This document shows, one piece after another, positions 37,423 through 46,736 of a stretch of 64,000 nt of DNA. Each line of letters starts with the position of its first letter. Position 1 is the first letter of the stretch. The notes below the pieces were generated by a model. That model ran no database searches and was not told the origin of the DNA. It was given only the letters and a program-made list of their open reading frames with translations. The stretch is from NCBI GenBank assembly GCA_002686705.1, contig NYYH01000079.1:1-64000 (forward strand), given 5' to 3'. This DNA is from Bacteroidota bacterium. Its GTDB lineage: Bacteria; Bacteroidota; Bacteroidia; Bacteroidales; F082. The translations under genes and the position numbers were made by a program.

Positions 37423-40400
37423 TGCTAAAAATTAAACAATATATAATTTTTTTATTTAGCATAGTTATTATATGCTCGCAACAAATTATGGCTCAAGGAA
37501 CATCACCGGTTGGAGTAAACTTTGTTCTTGTTAACTTTAATCAGCCACCTACAACCATAACTGTAAACGAAGCTCCACTAAAATATAATAAAGATTTTGC
37601 TCTAAGTATGCAGGTTGATGATGCAAATCTTACTTTATTTACACATGGTTATCCCGTATTTGAAGGTGGAGAAGTAAGTGGCACTACCTATCCGGGTTTA
37701 TTCTACTCCAATGGTTGTGGAGATTCCCTCAATTTTAAAATGAGTTCATCAGTTTATGTTTTTAACGCAGATGAAATAAACGGTCCGGATATTCATCTAG
37801 ACAATTCATATGGACAATTAACATGGGGGCAGATGGATACAATTTATAGCCATAATTGGGGAATACTTAATCATGGAGTAAATGGGAATAAAAGCACTAT
37901 CCCTTCCTTTATGAACTACTCAATTAGCAGAAACAGAAGCTATATTCGGAGAAAAATGTATACCTCAACAGATGGTGGAGTAATTACAAATGTTTTTGTT
38001 AACCCAGACGGTAATGTTAATTGGACTATTCCATCCTTTAACCTGGGAAATATTGCTGCCTTGAATCAAAACGTTACTTTTCCCATTGGTCCAAACGGGG
38101 GTGATGTTAATGCTGCTGGTGTTGATTGGACTCAGCCATATAGTATTGATAGGCAAACTGCTAAAGATATTAATGTTACGGATCTTGTAGATGGTCTGGC
38201 CAATTCAAGTGTTGCAGGCGCAAATTATTGGTCTCCTATTTACACACATTCATTTATTAATGAATATTTATTTAATGTTTTTGTTCCAGATTTTAATTAT
38301 ATAGCAAACACATATGGTATTAACGGACTTGACAACATATTAATGACAACCGATGAAGAGATTCTGGATTACCTTATTGTTCGAGACGCTACAACATTAA
38401 ATTATGTAATTAATGGAACTATTTTACTTATAACCTATAGTGGGGAGGTTCCCGACAATCTATTATACTATTCATCATCCATTGTTATTAATAGTGATGC
38501 TACAATTAATAATATTACAATTGATGGTACAAGTGATTATACTTTAACCGGAATTGGTGAATCAAATGCCCTTATTAATATTAACTGGGATGGTTACTCT
38601 GTTATTCCACCTGAATATCTAGCTGACTCGATGGTCACTATTGCATCTGGCACACAAACCGAGTATGATTGCTGGATAGCAATGGATTATGTTATTACAA
38701 TGAATAATGGGTCACACAAGGATTCACTTAGGCAAGTCCTTTGTGCTATCCCAAATATAACATATGATACAGGATTTTGTAATTGTGAAATCAGTATTCA
38801 ACCTTCTGATACAACTATTCAATTAGGTAATTGTTTAGACCTATATGGGGCCGTTGGAGATTATACCTATGAATGGTGGATTGGAGATTCACTTGTCGAT
38901 ACAACACAAAATATTTACACTTGTCCAATTGATACAACCCTTTATAATCATATCGCAACAAATACTTTTGGCTGTCCGGCACTAGACAGCATATTAGTAA
39001 ATATTAATTTTCTAAGTTTTGATTTGGGACCTGATACAACAATTTGCAATGGTAATTGTGTCACACTGTCAGGGCCTGATAGTATGGCGATTTATAACTG
39101 GTGGGTTGCTGATACTATATTCGACACAGTTCAATCCATTTCTCCCTGCCCCATAGATACTACTCAATACAAGCTGTGGGTTATGGATACTTTAGGTGCC
39201 ACAGCAGAAGATAGTATAACAATAAATGTACTACAACTACCAACTGTAAATTTACAGCCGTCTGATACGATAATCTGTTCTGGAGATTGTATTGATTTAT
39301 TTGGCCCTGCCGGAAACTATACATATGGTTGGTATATTGGAGATTCTTTATACAGCACATCACAAGATACTTCGGATTGCCCTCTGCAAACTACTCAATA
39401 TAATCTTATAGTAACTGATACAAATGGATGTTCTGGGGAAGATAGTATTATGGTAATAATTGATTCTTTAAATTTTGATTTGGGTCCCGAAATATCAATT
39501 TGTGATGGTGATAGTGCTACAATCTCAGGGCCTGATAGTATGATGGTTTACAATTGGTGGGTCGCTGATACTTTATTCGACACAGTTCAAACCATTTATC
39601 CTAGTCCGATTGAGGCAACACAGTATTTACTTCAGGTAATAGATACATTAGGATGTACAGCTGAAGATAGCGTAATAGTAAGTGTTCGTCCGTCTCCTAT
39701 TGTAAGTTTTGCAGAGGATTCACTTTATGCATGTAATGGAGATAACATACTTATCACAGTTGTCGGAAGTCCTGATATAGATTCGTATTGGTGGACCTAT
39801 GATGGAGAATTGATTTGGACAGGCAATAATAATGTTCTTGATCTAATTAATCCTGATACTTCAGATTATGTTTATGTTGAAGGCGTTCAACCGAATGGAT
39901 GCAGGGCAAAGGATAGTGTATTTCTTATTGTACTACCCTTCCCGGAAATAACAACAAGCAATGACACAACTGTTTGCAGTGGACAACCAGTAACGCTTTC
40001 CGTATCAGGAGGATCTATTTTTAGATGGATTGTTGGGAATGATACTATTTCAACCAACTCAACAATCACAGTATCACCAGAGGTTACTACAAATTATATT
40101 GCTCAAACTGCATTATCAGATTCGATATGTTTCAGTGAAGAAATAGTAACTATCACTATTCATAATTCAGCAACTACAGAAATATTGTACGATACAAATA
40201 TCGTTTGTACTTACCAGATAGTCTATCTAACTGCTTCAGGTGCTGACCACTATCTATGGTCTCCTTCAGGAGATACAAACGTTAATTATTCATTTCAAAT
40301 ATTTGATACTACTACTATTTTGCTAACAGGAACTACCAATGACGGCTGTACTTTAACTGATAGTGTAAAATTTTATACTAAACCACCACCAGAGGTGAGC

Positions 40401-41111
40401 TTCTCGGGTTTATTACCAGTTTATTGTGAAAACGATACTTGGTCCCAACTTACAGGTACACCCATTTATGGGATTTTCTACGGACCTGGAGTTGTAGGTG
40501 ACAAATTCTATCCGCAAAGTGCCGGGCCAGGTACTCATGATATAATATATGCCTACGTTAATACTGAAAGTTGTACTGGTTACGATACTAACACTACTAT
40601 TATTTATGAAAATGGTGGCTCCATTGATCTTGGTCCAAATTTTACTATTCTCCCACAAGATACTGCAATCCTTGATGCAGGCCCCGGCTTCGATAGTTAT
40701 TTTTGGACCACAGGTGCTACATCACAAAGTATTGTGGTTTATGGTGATGAAAAATCACCAGGAATATATAAATATGCAGTTATGGGAGTAATTAATGGCT
40801 GTTCAACAGGAGGGAATGTATTTATAACTTTCGAAAATCCTGATGGTTATAACGAGCAACATATTAATGGATTAACAATATTCCCTAATCCAAATGATGG
40901 AAGCTTCACTATTAAATTTAGCAGTCTTGAAAAAAATATCGATTTAAATATTTTAAATCTACATGGCAAAATATTGTATGAGAAAAATAACGTTTCGTGC
41001 AACGAAGAATGCAAAATTGATATTCAGCTGAATAGCCTTGAATCTGGCATTTACTTTCTCCGTATTACAACTCCTAAAGGAGTGAGTACAGCTAAAATTG
41101 TTGTGAATTAA
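37422..41111 (+). CDS. large secreted T9SS type A sorting domain protein with Ig-like repeats
   Basis: Exported 1229-residue protein, start at the ATG at 37422. Layout: signal peptide (1-25); an N-terminal domain of about 430 residues shared with the split gene at 32260/34000 and resembling a polysaccharide deacetylase (NodB) fold (FALSMQVDDA, LTWGQMD...WGILNHGVNG, VFVNPDGNVNW, TTDEEILDYLIVRDA); four tandem Ig/SprB-like modules (nt 38790-39700); further Ig-like segments; and a C-terminal type A sorting domain (LTIFPNPNDGSF...GIYFLRI...STAKIVVN). The His of the NodB metal triad is only partly kept. Probably cell-surface attached or released. Enzyme activity is doubtful. Confidence 0.85.
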   Translation: MLKIKQYIIFLFSIVIICSQQIMAQGTSPVGVNFVLVNFNQPPTTITVNEAPLKYNKDFALSMQVDDANLTLFTHGYPVFEGGEVSGTTYPGLFYSNGCGDSLNFKMSSSVYVFNADEINGPDIHLDNSYGQLTWGQMDTIYSHNWGILNHGVNGNKSTIPSFMNYSISRNRSYIRRKMYTSTDGGVITNVFVNPDGNVNWTIPSFNLGNIAALNQNVTFPIGPNGGDVNAAGVDWTQPYSIDRQTAKDINVTDLVDGLANSSVAGANYWSPIYTHSFINEYLFNVFVPDFNYIANTYGINGLDNILMTTDEEILDYLIVRDATTLNYVINGTILLITYSGEVPDNLLYYSSSIVINSDATINNITIDGTSDYTLTGIGESNALININWDGYSVIPPEYLADSMVTIASGTQTEYDCWIAMDYVITMNNGSHKDSLRQVLCAIPNITYDTGFCNCEISIQPSDTTIQLGNCLDLYGAVGDYTYEWWIGDSLVDTTQNIYTCPIDTTLYNHIATNTFGCPALDSILVNINFLSFDLGPDTTICNGNCVTLSGPDSMAIYNWWVADTIFDTVQSISPCPIDTTQYKLWVMDTLGATAEDSITINVLQLPTVNLQPSDTIICSGDCIDLFGPAGNYTYGWYIGDSLYSTSQDTSDCPLQTTQYNLIVTDTNGCSGEDSIMVIIDSLNFDLGPEISICDGDSATISGPDSMMVYNWWVADTLFDTVQTIYPSPIEATQYLLQVIDTLGCTAEDSVIVSVRPSPIVSFAEDSLYACNGDNILITVVGSPDIDSYWWTYDGELIWTGNNNVLDLINPDTSDYVYVEGVQPNGCRAKDSVFLIVLPFPEITTSNDTTVCSGQPVTLSVSGGSIFRWIVGNDTISTNSTITVSPEVTTNYIAQTALSDSICFSEEIVTITIHNSATTEILYDTNIVCTYQIVYLTASGADHYLWSPSGDTNVNYSFQIFDTTTILLTGTTNDGCTLTDSVKFYTKPPPEVSFSGLLPVYCENDTWSQLTGTPIYGIFYGPGVVGDKFYPQSAGPGTHDIIYAYVNTESCTGYDTNTTIIYENGGSIDLGPNFTILPQDTAILDAGPGFDSYFWTTGATSQSIVVYGDEKSPGIYKYAVMGVINGCSTGGNVFITFENPDGYNEQHINGLTIFPNPNDGSFTIKFSSLEKNIDLNILNLHGKILYEKNNVSCNEECKIDIQLNSLESGIYFLRITTPKGVSTAKIVVN
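38790..39700 (+). repeat. four tandem 75-residue modules, A-B-A-B order
   Basis: Four modules of about 225 bp. Modules 1 and 3 share QPSDT...GDYTYEWWIGDSL/GNYTYGWYIGDSL; modules 2 and 4 share FDLGP...SGPDSM...YNWWVADT. The 63 bp stretches at 39072-39134 and 39528-39590 are nearly identical, showing that a two-module unit was duplicated recently. Confidence 0.8.
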
Positions 41112-41115
41112 TTTT

Positions 41116-41123
41116 TACATTTG
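41116..41123 (+). promoter_or_regulatory. -7 promoter element of the PfkB kinase gene
   Basis: TACATTTG matches TAnnTTTG exactly and ends 16 bp before the ATG. No TTG lies at the standard 19 bp spacing. Confidence 0.4.
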
Positions 41124-41139
41124 CCACAAATTTTTTAAC

Positions 41140-42111
41140 ATGGCAAAAATATTAGGAATTGGTAACGCATTGGTTGATGTGCTGACCCAACTTGAAAATG
41201 ATCACTTGCTATCTGAACTTGAGCTCCCAAAAGGAAGCATGCAACTTGTTGATGCAGAAAAATCAGAAAAGATTCAAAAACAAAGTAAAAATTTAAAAAA
41301 GCAGTTAACATCTGGTGGTTCAGCAGCCAATACAATACATGGTCTGGCGAAATTGGGAATCCAAACAGCCTTCATTGGAACAGTAGGCGAAGATGAAACC
41401 GGAAATTTCTTTCATAACGATTTGGTCAATAACAATATCACCCCACAACTTACAATAAGTAAGTCCCCATCAGGTATATCAAATGCAATGATAAGTAAAG
41501 ATGGAGAACGCACTTTTGGCACTTTTCTAGGTGCCGCTATTGAACTTTCTGAATCTCATATTAACGATAACCAATTTACCGATTATGATATTTTACATGT
41601 TGAAGGCTATTTAGTTCAAAATCATATTCTGCTGGAAGCCATTTTGACAACCGCCAAAAATAATGGATTAAAAATTTCGATCGACCTTGCTAGCTATAAT
41701 GTTGTAGAAGACAACCTGGAATTTTTAAAAAAAATGGTTGTTGATTATGTTGATATAGTTTTTGCAAATGAAGAAGAAGCTAAAGCCTTTACTGGAAAAG
41801 ACCCTGTGGATGCCCTAGATGAAATCTCAAAAATTACGGATATTGCAATTGTCAAAACAGGCAGAAAAGGATCATTAATAAAGCAAGGAGATACAATTGT
41901 TGAGGTTTTGGTTCAGGAAATAGAACCTGTTGACACTACCGGTGCCGGTGATTTATATGCAGCAGGTTTTCTTTATGGACTCATAAATGATTTTAGTTTA
42001 AAAAAAGCCGGAGAAATTGGTTCACTTCTAGCTTCTAAAGTAATCGGAAATATAGGGGCCAAGATTTCTGATGAGAATTGGACTAAAGTCAGGAAAGAGG
42101 TTGGTTTATGA
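41140..42111 (+). CDS. PfkB-family sugar/adenosine kinase
   Basis: Ribokinase-fold kinase that phosphorylates a sugar or nucleoside. The N-terminal MAKILGIGNALVDVL and TSGGSAANTIHGLAKLG (about 66-82) and the C-terminal signature DTTGAGDLYAAGFLYGL (about 260-276, catalytic Asp in GAGD) are complete. In Bacteroidota genes of this type are usually called adenosine kinase, but the substrate cannot be fixed from sequence. Length 323 is normal. The EF-G paralogue follows after 242 bp. Confidence 0.88.
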   Translation: MAKILGIGNALVDVLTQLENDHLLSELELPKGSMQLVDAEKSEKIQKQSKNLKKQLTSGGSAANTIHGLAKLGIQTAFIGTVGEDETGNFFHNDLVNNNITPQLTISKSPSGISNAMISKDGERTFGTFLGAAIELSESHINDNQFTDYDILHVEGYLVQNHILLEAILTTAKNNGLKISIDLASYNVVEDNLEFLKKMVVDYVDIVFANEEEAKAFTGKDPVDALDEISKITDIAIVKTGRKGSLIKQGDTIVEVLVQEIEPVDTTGAGDLYAAGFLYGLINDFSLKKAGEIGSLLASKVIGNIGAKISDENWTKVRKEVGL

Positions 42112-42216
42112 GTGTTGAATGAAAAATGGTGATCTTCGACTTCCGAAATATAATTTATTACATATTAGACCCACTATAAATTAAGGTCAATTATCTTCAT
42201 GTTAAATTTAATTTAT

Positions 42217-42224
42217 TACATTTG
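42217..42224 (+). promoter_or_regulatory. -7 promoter element upstream of the EF-G paralogue
   Basis: TACATTTG, a full match to TAnnTTTG, 129 bp before the ATG. This would leave a long 5' leader (roughly 120 nt), which is unusual in the window and could carry regulation. The -33 box is weak. Confidence 0.4.
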
Positions 42225-42353
42225 CGCTCCTAAATTATGAAGGTGCTAACTAACTAATAATTTGAATTTTACATTGCAACAGGAATATATCAAACACTGT
42301 TGATTTATTTTAGATACAAAAATTAAAATTTCAATCGCAAAAATAACTGAAGG

Positions 42354-44489
42354 ATGAAGGTTTACGAAACTAAAGACATTAGAAATATCGCTCTAATTGG
42401 AGGGGCGAAATCGGGGAAAACCACAATGGCTGAAGCCATGATTTTCGAGGGGAAAATGATAAACAGAAGAGGAAGCGTAGATGATAAAAACACAGTTTCT
42501 GACTACAGAGCAATCGAACTGGACCGTCAACATTCGGTACACTCTTCGTTATTATACACTATTTATAACAACAAGAAAATAAATATTATTGATGTACCTG
42601 GATTTTCTGATTTCGTTGGTGACACAATAGCCGCGTTAAATGTTTGCGACACTGCACTTTTTATGATTAACGGACAAAGTGGTGTTGAAGCTACCACTGA
42701 AACTGCATGGAAACAAACCGAACTTGCTGGATCTCCTACGATGTTTGCCATAAACCAGCTAGATCACCATGGTGCAAATTTTAATGAAACTATTACCTCA
42801 CTCAAAGATTATTTTGGAGATAAAGTAACTATAGTTCAATATCCTACAAATGCAGGTGAAGGATTTAATACTATCATCGATCTTATTCTTATGAAGCAAT
42901 TGACGTTTAATGCCGAAGGTGGTGAGCCCAAGGTAAGCGACATTCCTGATTCAGAAAAAGACAAAGCAGAAGAATTACATCTTACTCTTATTGAAAATGC
43001 AGCCGAAGGTGATGAAGCACTAATGGAAAAGTACTTCGAAAACGATACACTTACACTTGAAGAAATGAGAGAAGGTGTTAGATTGGGGATGATTAGCAGA
43101 TCTATATTTCCAGTACTGTGTACTGCTGCCAAACATGGTATTGGTGCAACTCGATTAATGGATTTTATCACAAATTCATGTCCGGCTCCTGATGATATAC
43201 CTGAGAGAAAAACAACTGATGGTACAGGATATAAATGCAATGCAAGTGGACCTGTTGCTTTGTTCGTTTTTAAAACTTCTGTTGAACAACACCTTGGTGA
43301 AGTGTCATTTATTAAAGTTTACGGAGGCAATCTTAAAGAAGGTATGGACCTAATTAATCCAAGAACATCTAACAAAGAAAGAATTTCACAGATGTTTCTG
43401 TTGAACGGTAAAAATCGCGAAAAGGTTGAAAAAGTTAGTGCCGGCGATATAGCTATAACTATAAAATTGAAAGATGTTAGAACTGGTGATTCACTGATGG
43501 ATCAAAAAATTGCAAAGGCAGGGTTTGAACCTCTTAACCTACCAGTTGAAATTTATACAATGGCTTTGAAGGCAGTTAATAGTTCTGACGACGAAAAAAT
43601 TGGCATAATTCTAAACGAAATGCATCGCACTGACCCAACTATAAATATTGAATATTCACGGGAGTTAAAGCAGATGCTAGTTAAAACACAGGGTGAGTTT
43701 CATTTAAACACAATAAAGTGGTATATACAAAACATACATAAAATTGAAATTGAAACTGCTTCACAAAAGATACCTTATAGGGAAACAATAACTAAGACTG
43801 CTAATGCCGACTACCGACATAAAAAACAATCGGGTGGTTCAGGGCAGTTTGGAGAAGTTTACTTAAGGATAATGCCATTTGTTGAAGGTTACAAAAAGCC
43901 AACAGATATTCCAATACGTGGAACAGATATTCATGAATTACCATGGGGTGGGAAGTTAATATTTAACAACAGTATTGTTGGGGGAGCTATTGACACTCGC
44001 TTTCTTCCAGCTATCTTAAAAGGTATAATGGAGCGAATGAATGAAGGTCCGTTAACTGGTTCTTACGCACGTGACATTATAGTATATATTTACGATGGTA
44101 AAATGCATCCCGTCGACTCAAACGAAATCTCATTTAAGTTAGCTGGTCGTTTTGCATTTAGCCAGGCTTTTAAAACTGCGGGACCAAAGATAATGGAACC
44201 CATCAATGATGTTGAAATTAGTGTACCTGAAGATATGATGGGTGCCGTTATGACTGATTTGCAAGGCCGTCGTGGAATTATTATGGGTATGGATTCTAAA
44301 GGACGAAATCAGATTATTAGAGCTAAAATACCTGCAGCTGAAATGACCAGGTATGCTACTTCGATAAGTGCTATTACATCAGGTAGAGGTACTTTTTCCT
44401 CCAATTTTGATGAGTATCAACAAGTACCTTCTGATGTTCAGGAGCAACTACTTAAAACCTACGAAGAATCTCAGCAAGAAGAAGAATAA
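42354..44489 (+). CDS. elongation factor G paralogue (EF-G2-like)
   Basis: All five EF-G domains are present in 711 residues: G domain, domain II, and domains III-V with PYRETI...ADYRHKKQSGGSGQFGEV. The G domain is degenerate. G1 is sound (GGAKSGKT, 16-23), but the switch-I motif RGITI reads RQHSVHSS with no conserved Thr, the catalytic His of DTPGH is Phe84 in DVPGF, and G4 reads NQLD. This resembles the Bacteroides paralogue EF-G2, reported to support translocation without GTP hydrolysis and needed for gut colonisation. The canonical fusA would lie elsewhere. A starvation-translation role is inferred. Confidence 0.85.
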   Translation: MKVYETKDIRNIALIGGAKSGKTTMAEAMIFEGKMINRRGSVDDKNTVSDYRAIELDRQHSVHSSLLYTIYNNKKINIIDVPGFSDFVGDTIAALNVCDTALFMINGQSGVEATTETAWKQTELAGSPTMFAINQLDHHGANFNETITSLKDYFGDKVTIVQYPTNAGEGFNTIIDLILMKQLTFNAEGGEPKVSDIPDSEKDKAEELHLTLIENAAEGDEALMEKYFENDTLTLEEMREGVRLGMISRSIFPVLCTAAKHGIGATRLMDFITNSCPAPDDIPERKTTDGTGYKCNASGPVALFVFKTSVEQHLGEVSFIKVYGGNLKEGMDLINPRTSNKERISQMFLLNGKNREKVEKVSAGDIAITIKLKDVRTGDSLMDQKIAKAGFEPLNLPVEIYTMALKAVNSSDDEKIGIILNEMHRTDPTINIEYSRELKQMLVKTQGEFHLNTIKWYIQNIHKIEIETASQKIPYRETITKTANADYRHKKQSGGSGQFGEVYLRIMPFVEGYKKPTDIPIRGTDIHELPWGGKLIFNNSIVGGAIDTRFLPAILKGIMERMNEGPLTGSYARDIIVYIYDGKMHPVDSNEISFKLAGRFAFSQAFKTAGPKIMEPINDVEISVPEDMMGAVMTDLQGRRGIIMGMDSKGRNQIIRAKIPAAEMTRYATSISAITSGRGTFSSNFDEYQQVPSDVQEQLLKTYEESQQEEE

Positions 44490-44506
44490 ATTATTTTAAT
44501 TTGATT

Positions 44507-44547
44507 GAAAAGGGGTTTGTAGGTTTATATCTGTAAATCCCTTTTTT
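44507..44547 (+). terminator. likely rho-independent terminator after the EF-G paralogue
   Basis: AAAGGGGTTTGTAG and CTGTAAATCCCTTT form a stem with a few G-U pairs or mismatches, followed by a T run (TTTTTTC), 18 bp after the stop codon. Confidence 0.6.
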
Positions 44548-44567
44548 CATGCATCCGAAATTATCCT

Positions 44568-44575
44568 TACATTTG
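44568..44575 (+). promoter_or_regulatory. -7 promoter element of the TPR-HTH gene
   Basis: TACATTTG, exact match to TAnnTTTG, 26 bp before the ATG. Confidence 0.4.
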
Positions 44576-44601
44576 TTACAATTGAGGTTAAAGGAAAATT
44601 A

Positions 44602-46362
44602 ATGAAACTCCCTTCTAAAATACTTTTAATAATTATTACCCTTGGTTCAGTATTTAATGCAGTTTCTCAATCCAATTTTGTAACTGACAGCCTTTTAAAA
44701 GAACTTGAAAATACCCACAAAGTAATTGATAAAATAGACCTCTATAGTGCTCTTAGTGCTAGACATAAAGATATCGATCTAAATAAAGCTAAAGATTTTG
44801 CCAAAAATGCACTCATCTTAGCCGAGAAAACAAATACTATTTCAAAACTAGGAATTATATATACGTATTTGGGAGAATTTGCATTGTTAGAAGATAGTAT
44901 TACAGTGGCAGAGGAGATGTTTAAAAAAGCCGAAGAATACCTTACTACCACAAATAATCCAAAAGAGCTAATTTCAGTGTACTTATTAATTGGAAACAGG
45001 TACATTGAAAAAGACAACTATGCCGAGGCCATGAAATACTACATGAAAGGTATAGAAACTTCAGAAATGAATAATGAAAAGAGCAAATTACCAAATCTGT
45101 TCAATAACCTTGGTGTGGTTTATTTAAATATTAACTACCCTGAAAAGGCACTTGACCTGTATTCACAAGCGTTAAAGCTCTTTGAAGAAGCACGAGACAC
45201 AATGAACGTTGCTGGCACAACTACTAATATCGGTTCTATTTACATCCAATTAGGACAAAACGACATTGCTGAAACATATTATCAAACAGGCTATAAGTTG
45301 TTTAATGATTTTGGAAGTATTGAAGGAATGGCCCATTCTCAGCTAAAGCTTGGGCTTCTTGATATGTTAGAGCAAAATTATGATAGTGCAGCAGTGCATT
45401 TATCAAATAGCTTAAAAATTCAAAAGGAACTTGAAGTAATTTATTCAGGATCAAAATCCTTTTTCATTGCTGAAACATATATAAACTATGGAATAGTTTT
45501 ACTTAAACTTCATAATTATATTAAAGCAAAAGAATACTTGCTTGAAGGATACGATATTGCTAAAAACGCCAATCAATACCGCCTAATTGCACTTTCGGCT
45601 AAATATTTGAGCAACTATTACCAAAACCAAAATGAGCCAAATTCAGCATTAAATTATAGTCGAATATTTAAGCAATATTCAGACTCAAATTACAATGAAG
45701 AAAATATTAGAAAACTAACCCAACTGGAAATGCAGTACCAGTTTGACGTAAAACTTAAAGAAGATGAACTCGACAGAAAAATTCAGGCCCAACAACAAGC
45801 ACGAAAAAATCTAATATATTTAATAATTAGCGGAAGTTTATTTTTTATCCTCATTATCGTCATTTTACTATTAAGGCTTGAAAAAATCAGAAAACGAAAA
45901 GCTGAACTTGAGAAAAAGAATCTAACCAACAAATTGGAGCACACAAATAAAGAACTGACCACACATGTCATGTATTTGCTCCGAAAAAATGAGTTTATAA
46001 TCAGGATTGCTGAAAAACTCAAAATTGCAAAACTCGATGCCAAAGTAGAAAACCAAAAAATTCTCACCGAACTCATTAAAGAGCTTGAGTCAAATTCAAC
46101 GATGATATCGTGGGAAGAATTTGAAGTTAGGTTTCAAGAAGTATATACTGGATACTACACAAAACTGAATACAAAATTTCCTGACTTAACCCCCAATGAA
46201 TTAAGATTGTGCGCTTTCTTCAGGTTAAACATGACAACCAAAGAAATTGCTGCCATTACTTACCAGTCAACCAATAGCATAGTTGTAGCCAGATATCGAC
46301 TCAGAAAAAAATTGGGCCTCGAAAAAGAAGAAAATCTTGTAGGTTTTTTATCTAAGATATAA
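44602..46362 (+). CDS. TPR-containing membrane regulator with C-terminal LuxR-type helix-turn-helix
   Basis: Exported N-terminal sensor part after a signal peptide (1-22) with about six TPR units (for example YPEKALDLYSQALKLFEEAR), then a transmembrane helix (about 400-420), a coiled coil, and a cytoplasmic HTH at the end (LTPNELRLCAFFRLNMTTKE, then IAAITYQSTNSIVVARYRLR). This architecture is common in Bacteroidota one-component sensors. No kinase domain. It probably reads a periplasmic signal and binds DNA from the membrane. Neighbours give no clear target. Length 586. Confidence 0.85.
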   Translation: MKLPSKILLIIITLGSVFNAVSQSNFVTDSLLKELENTHKVIDKIDLYSALSARHKDIDLNKAKDFAKNALILAEKTNTISKLGIIYTYLGEFALLEDSITVAEEMFKKAEEYLTTTNNPKELISVYLLIGNRYIEKDNYAEAMKYYMKGIETSEMNNEKSKLPNLFNNLGVVYLNINYPEKALDLYSQALKLFEEARDTMNVAGTTTNIGSIYIQLGQNDIAETYYQTGYKLFNDFGSIEGMAHSQLKLGLLDMLEQNYDSAAVHLSNSLKIQKELEVIYSGSKSFFIAETYINYGIVLLKLHNYIKAKEYLLEGYDIAKNANQYRLIALSAKYLSNYYQNQNEPNSALNYSRIFKQYSDSNYNEENIRKLTQLEMQYQFDVKLKEDELDRKIQAQQQARKNLIYLIISGSLFFILIIVILLLRLEKIRKRKAELEKKNLTNKLEHTNKELTTHVMYLLRKNEFIIRIAEKLKIAKLDAKVENQKILTELIKELESNSTMISWEEFEVRFQEVYTGYYTKLNTKFPDLTPNELRLCAFFRLNMTTKEIAAITYQSTNSIVVARYRLRKKLGLEKEENLVGFLSKI

Positions 46363-46566
46363 TTCTTCCAGGTATCCTAAACAACAATTTAACAATTCAG
46401 AATCGTTGCTCCTGTAAAATCCCCAAGCCTTTCTTGCTGATATCCTGTCAATTACATCCTATTGTATATAGTTTGTAATCACTCAGTATATAATAAGTAA
46501 AGAGTTAAGCTATGATTATCATTTACATCATCCCTTTCTTTGCATTTCAAAAATGAAATAAAGATT

Positions 46567-46719
46567 ATGAATAAGAATAAGGATAAAAATCAAAGTAATA
46601 CTTCGCATACAAAAAAACTCGAAGAAGTGATTCGTCAGAAACAAACCGAATCCGAAGCACTAAAGAAGTTAATGGTGTCATTAGAAAATACAGAAAAGAA
46701 AAAAACCAAAAACAAATAA
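46567..46719 (+). CDS. putative 50-residue charged microprotein
   Basis: A small reading frame from ATG 46567 to TAA 46717-46719. The product is strongly charged and helical: a Lys/Asn-rich start, then KKLEEVIRQKQTESEALKKL in a heptad-like pattern and a Lys-rich end. It starts 204 bp after the preceding regulator and ends 17 bp before the next gene. A TTTCTTTG near 46540 is one base off the -7 consensus. Coding potential rests on composition and position only; a ribosome-associated or coiled-coil role is possible but unsupported. Confidence 0.45.
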   Translation: MNKNKDKNQSNTSHTKKLEEVIRQKQTESEALKKLMVSLENTEKKKTKNK

Positions 46720-46736
46720 TCTTAAAAAACTGAATC

